The notes: generated from the sequence alone by a model not told the origin. 64,000 nucleotides of DNA from Pseudoflavonifractor sp. AF19-9AC (GCF_003478995.1 NZ_QUGI01000002.1:90276-154275), one strand, 5' to 3'; counted from the stretch's first letter, positions 42,272-51,156 are shown. Made by a program: numbers and translations.

Positions 42272-44359
42272 ATGACCGTGTCGCTGGACACCCCGCTGAC
42301 CCAGTTCCCCGGCGTGGGGGCGGTGCGGGCCGGCAAGCTCAGCAAGCTGGGCCTGGAGAAGGCAGGAGACCTGCTTCTCCGCTACCCCCGGGACTACGAG
42401 GACCGGCGTCAGCTGTACTCCATCCGCCAGGCTCCCCTGGGAACGCGGGTGTGCATCTCCGCCATGGCGGCGGAACACCCCCGCCTCTCCCGCATCCGGA
42501 AGGGATTGGAATTGGTCCAGCTCAAGGTGGTGGACCAGACCGGGGTCCTGCACCTCACCTTCTTCAATCAGAGCTATGTCCAGCGGGCCCTCCAGGCGGG
42601 GGAGGAGTACATCTTCTTCGGCACCGTGGAGGAGCAGGGCCGCCGCCGCACCATGGTTAATCCCATCTTTGAGCGTGCGGACCGTCCCAATGTCACCGGG
42701 CGCATCATGCCCATCTACCACCTCACCGCGGGCATCTCCAACCACCTGCTCGCCTCCCTGACCCAGCAGGCCCTGCCCTGCGCGGGCAGCCTCCCCGAGA
42801 CGCTGCCCGCCGGTCTTCGCCAGCACTATCAGCTGGCGGAGCTGGAATTTGCGTTAAAAAACATTCACTTCCCCCAGGACGAGGAGGCCCTGGACCTGGC
42901 CCGGCGGAGGCTCACCTTTGAGGAGCTCTTCTACCTGTCCGTGGGCCTCACCCTCCTGAAGGACCGGCGGGGGGAGGAGACCGGCTTTCCCGTTCCGCCC
43001 CAGCCTCAAGGGGACTTTGAGGCCCTGTTGCCCTTCGCCCCCACCCAGGCCCAGGCCCGGGTCATGGGGGAGATTGCCGCCGACCTCTCCTCGGGACGGC
43101 CCATGAACCGCCTGGTCCAGGGGGATGTTGGTTCGGGCAAGACGGCGGTGGCCGCCTTCGCCGCCTGGCTGGCGGCCAGGGGCGGGTATCAGTCCGCCCT
43201 CATGGCCCCCACGGAGGTACTGGCCGAACAGCACGCCCGCTCTCTGTCCGCCCTGCTGGCTCCGGCGGGCATCCGGGTGGGTCTGCTCACCGGCTCCCTG
43301 CCCGCGGCGGAAAAGCGGAAGATACGGGCGGCATTGGCGGCGGGGGAGATTGACCTGGCCGTGGGCACCCACGCCCTCATCTCCGCCGACGTGTCCTTTG
43401 CCCGGCTGGGCCTCATCATTGCCGACGAGCAGCACCGCTTCGGCGTGGCCCAGCGGGCCGCCCTGGCCGCCAAGGGGACGGCGGAGGGAGCTCCCCACGT
43501 GCTGGTCATGTCGGCTACCCCCATTCCCCGCACTCTGGCTCTCATCATTTACGGGGATCTGGACGTATCAGTCATTGACCAGCTGCCTCCCGGCCGCACC
43601 CCCGTGGAGACCTACATCATCCGGGAGGACAAGCGGGAGCGGATGTACAACTTTGTCCGCCAGCAGGTAGCCCAGGGCCGGCAGGTCTACCTCATCTGTC
43701 CGGCGGTGGAGGATAACCCCGACGCCGCCCTCCCCGGGGAGGAACACCCCACCCTGAACCTGAAAGCCGTGACCAGCTACGCCGCCCAGCTGCAGAAGGA
43801 CGTTTTTCCCGACCTGCGCCTGGGAGTGCTCCACGGCAAGCTGCGCCCCAGGGAAAAGGAAGCGGTGATGGCCGCCTTTGCCAAGGGGGACATCCAGGTA
43901 CTGGTGGCCACCACCGTGGTGGAGGTGGGGGTGGACGTGCCCAACGCTTCCCTGATGATCATCGAGAATGCCGACCGCTTCGGCCTCAGCCAGCTCCACC
44001 AGCTCCGTGGCCGGGTAGGCCGGGGCAAGCACCAGTCCTACTGCGTGCTGGTCACCTCCACCCGAAATCCCGAGTCCATGCAGCGGCTGCGGGTGCTCTC
44101 CTCCACCACCGACGGTTTCCGCATTGCCGAGGAGGACTTGAAGCTGCGGGGGCCGGGTGATTTCTTCGGCAGCCGGCAGCACGGCCTGCCCCAGCTGAAG
44201 ATCGCCGACCTGGCGGGGGACACCCGCCTTCTGACCCAGGCCCAGCAGGCCGCCCGTGACCTGCTGGCGGAGGACCCGGCCCTGCAGCGGCCGGAAAACC
44301 GACCTGTGCTTGCCCGGGTGCGGCAGCTCTTTGCCGACACCCCGGATATTTTCAACTAA
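42272..44359 (+). CDS. recG: ATP-dependent DNA helicase RecG
   Basis: The 695-residue superfamily 2 helicase reverses stalled forks and processes branched DNA. An N-terminal helix and wedge OB domain (~1-200) carry LSKLGLEKAGDLLLRYPRDYEDR. Helicase motifs follow: Walker A GDVGSGKT at 284-291, DEQHRFG (motif II, near residue 387), MSATPIPRTLAL (motif III), VVEVGVDVPNASLMIIENADRFGLSQLHQLRGRVGRG (motifs V-VI) and the TRG-like C-terminal LKLRGPGDFFGSRQHG. Full length. AGGAGGTG precedes the ATG; a GNAT gene follows after 20 bases and is probably co-transcribed. Confidence 0.97.
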   Translation: MTVSLDTPLTQFPGVGAVRAGKLSKLGLEKAGDLLLRYPRDYEDRRQLYSIRQAPLGTRVCISAMAAEHPRLSRIRKGLELVQLKVVDQTGVLHLTFFNQSYVQRALQAGEEYIFFGTVEEQGRRRTMVNPIFERADRPNVTGRIMPIYHLTAGISNHLLASLTQQALPCAGSLPETLPAGLRQHYQLAELEFALKNIHFPQDEEALDLARRRLTFEELFYLSVGLTLLKDRRGEETGFPVPPQPQGDFEALLPFAPTQAQARVMGEIAADLSSGRPMNRLVQGDVGSGKTAVAAFAAWLAARGGYQSALMAPTEVLAEQHARSLSALLAPAGIRVGLLTGSLPAAEKRKIRAALAAGEIDLAVGTHALISADVSFARLGLIIADEQHRFGVAQRAALAAKGTAEGAPHVLVMSATPIPRTLALIIYGDLDVSVIDQLPPGRTPVETYIIREDKRERMYNFVRQQVAQGRQVYLICPAVEDNPDAALPGEEHPTLNLKAVTSYAAQLQKDVFPDLRLGVLHGKLRPREKEAVMAAFAKGDIQVLVATTVVEVGVDVPNASLMIIENADRFGLSQLHQLRGRVGRGKHQSYCVLVTSTRNPESMQRLRVLSSTTDGFRIAEEDLKLRGPGDFFGSRQHGLPQLKIADLAGDTRLLTQAQQAARDLLAEDPALQRPENRPVLARVRQLFADTPDIFN

Positions 44360-44379
44360 ATGAGAAAAGGAGTTTTATC

Positions 44380-44832
44380 ATGCTCAGCTTCCGCGACATT
44401 ACCCCTCAGGACCACGACATCATCCTGCCCATGGTGCGGGACTTTTACCAGACCGACGCCGTCCTCCATCCGGTGGACGAGTCCATCCTGGAGCGCACCT
44501 TCCGGGATGCCGCCGACGCCACAGAGCCTCTGCTGCGGGGTGTGCTCATCTCCTGGGACGGGCAGCCCGCGGGCTACCTCTATATCACCCTGTGCTACTC
44601 CGCCGAGGTGGGCGGCCGGTGCGTCTTCCTGGAGGAGATCTACCTGCTGCCCGAATTCCGGGGGAAGGGGCTGGGACTGGACATCCTGTCCTGGATTGAG
44701 CAGAGCTATCCCGGTGCCCGTCGCCTCCGCCTGGAGGTCAACCACGTCAACCAGGGGGCCGTCCACCTGTACGAAAAGGCAGGCTACACCTATCTGCGCT
44801 ATGAGCAGATGATCATTGACAAGGTGAAGTAA
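44380..44832 (+). CDS. GNAT-family N-acetyltransferase
   Basis: The 150-residue protein has the GNAT core. Strand-helix elements lead to LEEIYLLPEFRGKGLGLDILSWIE, in which the acetyl-CoA-binding RGKGLG is the Q/RxxGxG/A motif, and VNQGAVHLYEKAGYTYL is motif B. The acceptor is unknown. AAAGGAG precedes the ATG. It is 20 bases behind recG and shares its terminator. Confidence 0.92.
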   Translation: MLSFRDITPQDHDIILPMVRDFYQTDAVLHPVDESILERTFRDAADATEPLLRGVLISWDGQPAGYLYITLCYSAEVGGRCVFLEEIYLLPEFRGKGLGLDILSWIEQSYPGARRLRLEVNHVNQGAVHLYEKAGYTYLRYEQMIIDKVK

Positions 44833-44932
44833 GAAACCCAGCCCTGCCTGGGCAATCGGAGACAGGCTTTGTATCCGGAATTTACCCAGACTGGCGGGAC
44901 AGCTGTTTTCTCCTCTCCGGTTCATCTGAGAA

Positions 44933-44973
44933 AACCAGAAAGGGGCACCCCTGCGGGGTGCCCCTTTCTGGTT
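44933..44973 (+). terminator. Strong terminator after the GNAT gene
   Basis: A perfect 19-bp stem (arms 44933-44951 and 44955-44973, core GGGGCACCCC/GGGGTGCCCC) with loop TGC. The T run is interrupted. Confidence 0.85.
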
Positions 44974-45179
44974 GATCTGGAAGGATGGATGAAAAAGGAA
45001 TGATCACGAACAAAGGTTGTCATCTCCGATACACCACAAGAGCGGCAGATGGTATATCGTTAATTTTTTAACTTTTGTTCTGTTAAAACTTTAACATCTC
45101 GGTCCCGGAAATACCATTCCCAAATTCATTATGTATATTATAATGAAATAGCTATATACGGGTCCGTATTCCTCCCCCC

Positions 45180-45208
45180 TTGCGGCGGAGACCGGGGGAC
45201 AGTATAAT
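45180..45208 (+). promoter_or_regulatory. Promoter of mutY
   Basis: TTGCGG (45180-45185), 17 bases, TATAAT (45203-45208). Confidence 0.72.
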
Positions 45209-45267
45209 AGGGAGGACACCGCCCACCGGAGGATGCAGGGTCCGGGGGCGGACACAAGGAGGATACT

Positions 45268-46311
45268 ATGGATACACCACTTGAGCAGCTGCCCATTCCG
45301 CTGCTTCTCTGGTACCGGGAACACGCCCGGACGCTGCCCTGGCGCAGCCATCCCACCGCCTATCGGGTGTGGATTTCGGAAATCATGCTCCAGCAGACCC
45401 GGGTGGCGGCGGTGCTGGACTACTACCGCCGTTTCCTGGAGGCGGCCCCCACGGTGGAGGAACTGGCCTTTCTGCCGGAGGATCAACTGATGAAACTGTG
45501 GCAGGGGCTGGGCTATTACAGTCGGGCCCGCAACCTGCAGAAGGCCGCCCGGCAGATTGTGGAGGAGCACGGGGGCCTATTTCCCAATACTTATGACGCC
45601 ATCCGCGCCCTGCCCGGAATTGGGGACTACACCGCCGGGGCTATTTCCTCCATCGCCTTCGGCCTGCCCACTCCGGCGGTGGACGGCAACGTGCTGCGGG
45701 TGGCGGCCCGAATCACCGGAGACCCGGGGGACATCTCCACCCCGGCCATGAAGAAAAAGGTCACTGCCGCCCTGGCCCAGCTCATCCCGGTGGAGGCTCC
45801 GGGAGACTTCAACCAGGCCATGATGGAGCTGGGTGCCACCGTCTGTCTGCCCAACGGGGCGCCTCTCTGTGACCGCTGTCCCGCGGCAGCCTTCTGCCGA
45901 GCGCACCTGGAGGACCGCACCGGTGAGCTGCCGGTGAAGGCGGCCAAGAAGGCCCGGCGGGTGGAGGAGCGCACCGTTTGGCTGGTCTTTCACGGGGACA
46001 AGGTGGCTCTGCGCCGCCGCCCCGCCCGAGGGCTGCTGGCCGGGCTGTGGGAGTACCCCAACGAGCTGGCTGACGGCACCGACTGGCTCCAGCACTGGGG
46101 CCTTTCCGGCTCCGTGCAGCGAGGCGGCACGGGCAAGCACATTTTCTCTCACATTGAGTGGCACATGACCGCCCAGGTGCTGGAGGCGGAGAGCGACACC
46201 CTGCCGGAGGGCTGGGTGTGGGCCGACCGGGCGGCGCTGCGGGAGGTATACGCCGTCCCCAACGCCTTTCAGGCCTTCTCCCATCTGGTGGAGGAGCGGC
46301 TGCGCTCATGA
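45268..46311 (+). CDS. mutY: Adenine DNA glycosylase MutY
   Basis: The 347-residue base-excision repair enzyme removes adenine opposite 8-oxoguanine. It has the helix-hairpin-helix LPGIGDYTAGAI at 115-126, catalytic Glu38 (SEIMLQQTR) and Asp139 (AVDGNV). The iron-sulfur cluster ligands are Cys193, Cys201, Cys204 and Cys210. The first Cys spacing is x7 rather than the common x6. A C-terminal NUDIX-like domain recognises 8-oxoG (ARGLLAGLWEYPNEL, then HIFSHIEWHM). AAGGAGG precedes the ATG. Confidence 0.97.
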   Translation: MDTPLEQLPIPLLLWYREHARTLPWRSHPTAYRVWISEIMLQQTRVAAVLDYYRRFLEAAPTVEELAFLPEDQLMKLWQGLGYYSRARNLQKAARQIVEEHGGLFPNTYDAIRALPGIGDYTAGAISSIAFGLPTPAVDGNVLRVAARITGDPGDISTPAMKKKVTAALAQLIPVEAPGDFNQAMMELGATVCLPNGAPLCDRCPAAAFCRAHLEDRTGELPVKAAKKARRVEERTVWLVFHGDKVALRRRPARGLLAGLWEYPNELADGTDWLQHWGLSGSVQRGGTGKHIFSHIEWHMTAQVLEAESDTLPEGWVWADRAALREVYAVPNAFQAFSHLVEERLRS

Positions 46312-46323
46312 TCCGAAGAGCAG

Positions 46324-46352
46324 ACCGGCCCCGGGCAATGCCCGGGGCCGGT
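46324..46352. terminator. Bidirectional hairpin between mutY and corA
   Basis: ACCGGCCCCGGGC (46324-46336) pairs perfectly with GCCCGGGGCCGGT (46340-46352) across AAT. Confidence 0.8.
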
Positions 46353-46358
46353 TCTCAT

Positions 46359-47276
46359 TTACCAGAATTTCTTCTTTTTCATGATCCACAGGGTCAGCAG
46401 CACAATGACCACACTGGCGGCAATCACCGCCGGATAGCCGTAGGCCCAGCTCAGCTCGGGCATGCCGGTAAAGTTCATGCCGTACCAGCCGGCCACCAGG
46501 GACAGGGGCAGAAAGACGGTGGTGACCACGGTGAGGATCTTCATGATGCGGTTTTGCCGGATGTCCAGCTCCGCCTGAAAGAGCTCACGCACCTGCACAC
46601 AGTACTCCCGCAGCAGCTGGGCCTCATCCCGCAGGCGCGCCACCCGTTTCTCCAGCATGTGGAACATCCGCTGTTCCTCGGAAGAAAAGAGGCCGATCTC
46701 ATTGCCCTCCAGCTCACAGGCCACCCCATCCAGCTGGGTGTAGTACCGAAGCCAGCCCAGAATCTGCTTGCGCAGCGGAGAGAGGGCGGCGTTGAAGCCC
46801 TCCAGCTTTCCCGCCAGCACCTGGTCCTCCAGCTGCTCCAGCCGGTCCTCCAGCTCCTCCAGGTGGTGGAGGTCCCGGGCCAGCAGCTGTTCCAGAAACT
46901 CACAGAAAAACCGTCCCGGGCCGTTCTCCCGCCACCGTTTTTCCTTCCCAAGGCGCTTGAGGATGGCATGGGCCGTCCCGGTGTCGTCGCACAGCACCGC
47001 CCGGTCCCCGGTGAGCAGATAGCCAAAGGCGGTCCGCTCTCCCTCCCGGCCCCGGCGGGGGACCACCACCGTACCGCTCATGCAGTCCCGGCGCACCTCC
47101 GCCTTGCATACCCGGGCGTCCCGGGCGCTGGGCGTGTGGTGGAGCACCTCCTCCAGCCCGGGCAGCTGGGGATGCCGGTCCAGCTCTTCCGAGGAGAGCA
47201 CATAGACCGCCGCCGTCCCCGGCGCCGGAGCTCCCTCCAGCAGCGTCAGGCTCTGGCCCAGACCATAGACATACAT
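46359..47276 (-). CDS. corA: CorA-family divalent cation transporter
   Basis: The ~305-residue protein has the CorA plan. A cytoplasmic alpha/beta and helical funnel includes long helices (ELEDRLEQLEDQVLAGKLEGFNAALSPLRKQI in order). Two C-terminal membrane segments flank the selectivity motif GMN (WYGMNFTGMPEL), and the end is basic (MKKKKFW). It conducts Mg2+ or related divalent ions. The ATG at 47276 follows GGAGGCGGGGG; a longer upstream frame lacks support and overlaps the promoter. Confidence 0.9.
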   Translation of the reverse strand: MYVYGLGQSLTLLEGAPAPGTAAVYVLSSEELDRHPQLPGLEEVLHHTPSARDARVCKAEVRRDCMSGTVVVPRRGREGERTAFGYLLTGDRAVLCDDTGTAHAILKRLGKEKRWRENGPGRFFCEFLEQLLARDLHHLEELEDRLEQLEDQVLAGKLEGFNAALSPLRKQILGWLRYYTQLDGVACELEGNEIGLFSSEEQRMFHMLEKRVARLRDEAQLLREYCVQVRELFQAELDIRQNRIMKILTVVTTVFLPLSLVAGWYGMNFTGMPELSWAYGYPAVIAASVVIVLLTLWIMKKKKFW

Positions 47277-47306
47277 ACCCCCGCCTCCGTTTTCTGCGTT
47301 TTCCCC

Positions 47307-47336
47307 ATTGTACCACAGAGCCGCCCCCCGGTCCAA
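47307..47336 (-). promoter_or_regulatory. Promoter of corA
   Basis: Minus-strand TTGGAC (47331-47336), 18 bases, TACAAT (47307-47312). Confidence 0.6.
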
Positions 47337-47388
47337 ATGTTTTCCCGCCGGCGGGCCGGAGCACATCTGTACAAAAAAGGTTTCTTTG

Positions 47389-47397
47389 TGCTATGAT
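47389..47397 (+). promoter_or_regulatory. Extended -10 promoter of the YbaK-type gene
   Basis: TGCTATGAT resembles the extended -10 consensus; the -35 position (GTACAA, 47369) is weak. Confidence 0.5.
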
Positions 47398-47433
47398 GGG
47401 AGTCGAAATTACTGTGCTGCAAGGAGAATGGCC

Positions 47434-47994
47434 ATGTACATCAATCCCACTGTCTATACCGGCCGCCCCACCGACGACCGCATTCCCCAGGAGCTGGCGG
47501 TCTACGACCGGCTGGAAGAACTGAATATCCCTTACCTGCGGGTGGACCACGACCACGCCGACACCATGGAGGCCTGTCTGCAGATCGAATCCCTGCTGGG
47601 AGCTAAAATCTGTAAAAACCTCTTTTTGTGCAACCGCCAGCAGACCCAGTTTTATCTTCTCATGATGCCGGGGGACAAGCCCTTCAAGACCAAGTACCTC
47701 TCCGCTCAGCTGGGCTGCGCCCGGCTGTCCTTTGCCGACGAGGGGCACATGAAGCAGTACCTCCAGACCATCCCTGGCTCTGTCTCCGCCCTGGAGCTCC
47801 TTTTTGACACGGAGCACATGGTGCAGCTGGTCATCGACCGGGCGCTGCTGGCCGACGAATTTATCAGCGGCCACCCGGGGATTTCCACCTCCACCCTGCG
47901 TCTGGGACGGGAGGACCTGCTGCGGTATGTGGCCTCCACCGGCCACGAGCCCACCTACATTGACCTGCCCGACCCCCGGGAGGCAGAGGAGTAA
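47434..47994 (+). CDS. Prolyl-tRNA editing-domain protein (ProX/YbaK-like)
   Basis: The 186-residue protein matches the free-standing aminoacyl-tRNA deacylases that hydrolyse mischarged Ala- or Cys-tRNA-Pro. Family landmarks are YLRVDHDHADTMEAC, the Lys in GAKICKNLFLCNRQQTQFYLLMMPGDKPF, and LGREDLLRYVASTGHEPTYIDL at the end. AAGGAG is best spaced for the ATG at 47434; another in-frame ATG lies two codons earlier. The sigma-factor gene follows after 31 bases, probably in the same transcript. Confidence 0.9.
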   Translation: MYINPTVYTGRPTDDRIPQELAVYDRLEELNIPYLRVDHDHADTMEACLQIESLLGAKICKNLFLCNRQQTQFYLLMMPGDKPFKTKYLSAQLGCARLSFADEGHMKQYLQTIPGSVSALELLFDTEHMVQLVIDRALLADEFISGHPGISTSTLRLGREDLLRYVASTGHEPTYIDLPDPREAEE

Positions 47995-48025
47995 CCGCCC
48001 CGGGCGGAACGAGGGAGAGAAGAAA

Positions 48026-49864
48026 ATGGAGCTGCGAACATTGGTGGAGCGTGCCAAGGCCGGCGACCAGCAGGCCTTGGCACAGTTGTACCAAGAGACC
48101 AGTCCCCGTGTCTATGCCCTGGCGCTGCGCCTGACCGGCAACCCGGATCAGGCCATGGACGTGGTGCAGGAGAGCTACCTCTCCGCCCTTCAGAATCTGG
48201 AAAGCCTGCGCAATCCCGAGGCCTTTTTGAGCTGGATTTTTCAGATCGCCGCCAACCGCTGCCGGAATGTGCTGCGGCAGGAGGGGCGCTTTGTCTCCCC
48301 GGGCGGGGAGGACGAGGAGGAGCAGGACTATTTTGACGCCATCCCAGACCCCAACGAGGCTCTGATTCCCGAAGAAGCTGCAGACATCGGGGAGACCCGG
48401 CGGCTGGTGATGGAGCTGGTGAACCAGCTGCCCGAGGCCCAGCGGGAGTGTGTGATCCTCTACTATTTCTCCCAGTGCTCTGTGGAGCAGATCGCCCGCC
48501 TTCAGGCGTGCACGGAGGGGACGGTAAAAAGCCGGCTGAACTATGCCCGGAAGAAGCTGAAGGAGGGCGTGCTGGCCCTGGAGGCCCGGGACAACATCCG
48601 CCTGCACTCCCTGGCGCCCATCGGACTGCTCTTTGCCTGTGTGGGCAGCGAACTGCCCGCTCCCGGCGCATTTCTTCTCACCTGGCAGAATGTGGCCGCT
48701 GGGGTTGGCACAGCCGGCGCAGCAGCCGCTTCCGCCGGGGCCGCTTCTGCCGCGGGCCAGAGCGCTGGGGCTGGTGCCGGAGCGGCTGCCGCGAGCGGCA
48801 GCCAGACGGCCAGCGGCGTGGGCGCCGCCGCCAAGGGCATGGCCGGGGCGCTGAAGATGAAGATTGCCGCCGGGGTGGCGGCCGCTGCCGTGCTGGCGGG
48901 AGGCGCCGGGGTGGTGCTGCACCAGTCCGCTGTGACCTTCTCTGACCCGGTATTTGAACAGAACGTGCGGATCATACTGGACAAGCCCACCGGGCCCCTC
49001 CATGAGAGCGATCTGCAGGAAATTACCGTCCTTTGGATCAGCGATGATGGGATGACAGCGGAGCATCCCCAGGACTTTTTTACTGCTGCAGACGAAGGGA
49101 CACAGCCGGTAACTTCTCTGGCCGATGTGTCATTGTTCCCCGATTTAGATATGCTCCACTGCTATACCCACGACAGCGGCGCACTGCTGAATACCCTAAC
49201 AGAGAATGAAACCCTGCATTTTATTGTCAACGGCTTGGCCGGGGAAGAGGGGCTCTGGATTGAGGATCTCTCTTTTGTGGAGCGGCTGCCCAATTTGACC
49301 TATCTCTCCCTGTGCACGGCAGCGGACGCCGATCTCACCCCGGTGGAGGAAAAAGAGAGTCTCAGGGAGTTGAATCTCCGCATGGAGGGCGGCGGCACAC
49401 TGGATGTGTCCCAACTGACCGGTCTTTACCGGCTGACGCTGGAGAGCGAACAGGACACAGAGCTGCGCCTGGAAACCGCCCAGGAACTGCCGGAGCTTCT
49501 GATGCTGGAGCTGGGGAACGGAGGAACCCTGGATTTCTCCCTGGAGGTGCTGTCCAATATGCCAGCCCTGGAGCTTTTGGAGCTGGATATGGTAAAAAAC
49601 CTGGATTTGACGCCGGTTGCCCGCCTCCCCCATTTGAGAGCCCTTGCTCTGGACTATACGGGCTGGGACAACCCGCCTGCCGATCTGACGCCGCTGCTCC
49701 AAAGTGAGAGCCTGGAAATCTGCGGAATCTACCGCCTTCCGGAAGGAAGCACGGTTCCATCCCAGCTTCCCGTATCCATCGGAGAGTGGGAGCAATACTG
49801 GGCGATTCTGTATGAGGTTCAGGATCGCGTCAACCAAATGATTCGGGAAAACGGACCCGCCTGA
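48026..49864 (+). CDS. ECF sigma factor fused to a membrane segment and LRR-like extracytoplasmic domain
   Basis: The 612-residue protein joins normally separate functions. Residues ~10-80 are sigma-70 region 2 (LYQETSPRVYALALRLTGNPDQAMDVVQESYL, then FLSWIFQIAANRCRNVLR). Residues ~128-180 are region 4 (LPEAQRECVILYYFSQCSVEQIARLQACTEGTVKSRLNYARKKL). Residues ~223-275 form a low-complexity Ala/Gly/Ser linker. One membrane helix lies at ~278-298. Residues ~300-612 are outside and contain leucine-rich-repeat-like units (LPNLTYLSLCTA, LRELNLRMEGG, LTGLYRLTLES, LPELLMLELGNGG, MPALELLELDM, LPHLRALALDY). Start ATG after GAGGGAGAG. It probably couples an envelope signal to transcription in cis. The terminator overlaps its stop. 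Confidence 0.88.
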   Translation: MELRTLVERAKAGDQQALAQLYQETSPRVYALALRLTGNPDQAMDVVQESYLSALQNLESLRNPEAFLSWIFQIAANRCRNVLRQEGRFVSPGGEDEEEQDYFDAIPDPNEALIPEEAADIGETRRLVMELVNQLPEAQRECVILYYFSQCSVEQIARLQACTEGTVKSRLNYARKKLKEGVLALEARDNIRLHSLAPIGLLFACVGSELPAPGAFLLTWQNVAAGVGTAGAAAASAGAASAAGQSAGAGAGAAAASGSQTASGVGAAAKGMAGALKMKIAAGVAAAAVLAGGAGVVLHQSAVTFSDPVFEQNVRIILDKPTGPLHESDLQEITVLWISDDGMTAEHPQDFFTAADEGTQPVTSLADVSLFPDLDMLHCYTHDSGALLNTLTENETLHFIVNGLAGEEGLWIEDLSFVERLPNLTYLSLCTAADADLTPVEEKESLRELNLRMEGGGTLDVSQLTGLYRLTLESEQDTELRLETAQELPELLMLELGNGGTLDFSLEVLSNMPALELLELDMVKNLDLTPVARLPHLRALALDYTGWDNPPADLTPLLQSESLEICGIYRLPEGSTVPSQLPVSIGEWEQYWAILYEVQDRVNQMIRENGPA

Positions 49865-49880
49865 CGGCGGGTCCGTTTTT
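49850..49880 (+). terminator. Terminator overlapping the sigma-LRR stop codon
   Basis: AACGGACCCGCC (49850-49861) pairs with GGCGGGTCCGTT (49866-49877), followed by Ts; the stop codon lies in the loop. Confidence 0.9.
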
Positions 49881-49990
49881 CTGTTTGGGCACGCCTATGT
49901 CCCGGCCAAAAAATTTTGAAAAATTTTTCAAAAAAGTAAAACCCGGCCCCGGTCTTATGAATCTTACTGGTGTGAGCGGGAGAGCTCATA

Positions 49991-50086
49991 CCGGCGGCGA
50001 AGGAGCGGGTACCGAAGAACGCGGGAGGCCCCTGTCCCATGGGACAGCTCCTTCAAATCGTCAGCCCGACCCACCTTTGCCGCCGG
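49991..50086 (+). ncRNA. Structured leader RNA upstream of the polytopic membrane protein
   Basis: A 13-bp closing helix, CCGGCGGCGAAGG (49991-50003) with CCTTTGCCGCCGG (50074-50086, one G-U), encloses about 70 bases. Inside are GGAG (50024-50027) with CTCC (50048-50051) and a perfect hairpin CTGTCCC/GGGACAG (50032-50047). A conserved-looking single-stranded stretch (CAAATCGTCAGCCCGACC) lies on the 3' side. It sits 35 bases before the start codon. It is not a terminator. No known riboswitch class was matched with confidence. Confidence 0.5.
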
Positions 50087-50121
50087 AGCCAGTGAGAAAT
50101 GAGAACAGGGAGGAAACAATT

Positions 50122-51048
50122 ATGTTGGAGCTTTTATTCGGCGCTGCCCAGGAGACCGTCCGGTCCACCCTGGCCATAATCGGTCTATTTTTTGTTATTC
50201 CCGGCTTAATTCAGTGCTTTTTCGGCTACCGGGTACTGAAGCTGTTCGCAGCTTTCATGGGCTTCCTGGTGGGCCTGGTGAGCTTTGGCATTATCGGGGT
50301 GGTCACGCTGGAGGCGCTGGGTCCCGGGCTGCTGATGGGACTGGCGGGCGGTGTTTTGCTGGCCCTGCTGGCCTTCAAGGCCTATAAGATTGCGGTGTGT
50401 CTCATCAACGGGATCAACGTCTTTCTGGCCACGGTGACCTTCGGCTTTTTCTACGGCCTGGAGCAGGCGGTCCGGTATTTTGATCAGGATTATCTGATGC
50501 GAAATCTGGCGGCCGGCGGGATGCTGGGTATTATACTGGCTGTCGTAGCAATTCTGCTCACCGCCCTCCTGTTCCGGCCCCTCATCATCCTCTCTTCCGC
50601 TCTGGAAGGCGGCCTGCTGCTGGGCGGCGGACTGTGCATGATGCTCTATACCCTGGATATGACATTCCCCGTCTCTCTTCTATGCATCGTGGCCGGAGCG
50701 GCTTTTCAGTTCTACAATACCCGGGAGGAGGCTGTAATCCTGAAGCAGGAACGGGAAGAAAAGGTTCAGCGGACACAACAGGCTCAGGGAACGCCGAAAC
50801 AGGGCAAGTTCATCCGGGCCTCCAAGGGTTTTTATGCGGGGCTGATTGCGGCGGAGCTTCTTGTCCTCTATGTATGGAACAAATGGGACACCGCAGGAAT
50901 GATTCTGAGCTTTATTGCGGTCACGCTCTTTGCCCGCGGGTACAGATATTTCCTGCTGAAGCGGAACTATCCTCAGCAGATGGCTGAGGTGTCCTTCCTT
51001 TGCTATATGGCCAACCCCTTCCGCCAGTATGTCAACCCTTCGGAGTGA
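50122..51048 (+). CDS. Polytopic membrane protein of DUF4203/TMEM198-like type
   Basis: The 308-residue protein has about eight membrane segments, Gly-rich and closely packed (SFGIIGVVTLEALGPGLLMGLAGGVLLALLAFKAYKIAVCLING in part), resembling the DUF4203 domain. A cytoplasmic charged linker (KQEREEKVQRTQQAQGTPKQGK) and two further membrane helices follow. The function is unknown. GGGAGGAAAC precedes the ATG; the frame is open further upstream, but that region is a structured leader (49991-50086). Possibly co-regulated with the lipoprotein downstream. Confidence 0.75.
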   Translation: MLELLFGAAQETVRSTLAIIGLFFVIPGLIQCFFGYRVLKLFAAFMGFLVGLVSFGIIGVVTLEALGPGLLMGLAGGVLLALLAFKAYKIAVCLINGINVFLATVTFGFFYGLEQAVRYFDQDYLMRNLAAGGMLGIILAVVAILLTALLFRPLIILSSALEGGLLLGGGLCMMLYTLDMTFPVSLLCIVAGAAFQFYNTREEAVILKQEREEKVQRTQQAQGTPKQGKFIRASKGFYAGLIAAELLVLYVWNKWDTAGMILSFIAVTLFARGYRYFLLKRNYPQQMAEVSFLCYMANPFRQYVNPSE

Positions 51049-51083
51049 TCTTCCACTTTTTCCGCTCCGGTCAAACGCCGGGG

Positions 51084-51112
51084 TGGACAAGGGAAGAAAA
51101 TTTATTTATCAT
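51084..51112 (+). promoter_or_regulatory. Promoter of the lipoprotein gene
   Basis: TGGACA (51084-51089), 17 bases, TATCAT (51107-51112). A short hairpin TGGGGTTT/AAACCCCA (51123-51142) forms at the 5' end of the predicted transcript, immediately before the ribosome site. Confidence 0.6.
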
Positions 51113-51156
51113 AACAATAAGATGGGGTTTTGCCAAACCCCAGAGGAGGAACTGAA

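Larger units (their letters stand above)
44833..45267. other. Intergenic region between the recG unit and mutY
   Basis: The ~435 bases contain the terminator (44933-44973), about 200 bases of AT-rich DNA including several TATAAT-like boxes (for example near 45136), and the mutY promoter (45180-45208). No gene or clear RNA structure beyond the terminator was recognised. Confidence 0.55.

Noticed and set aside
49960..50100. Glycine or c-di-AMP riboswitch upstream of the membrane protein
   Set aside because: Only short fragments resemble either consensus; the glycine 3' CTCTCAGG element and the c-di-AMP GGGGTGAA element are missing.
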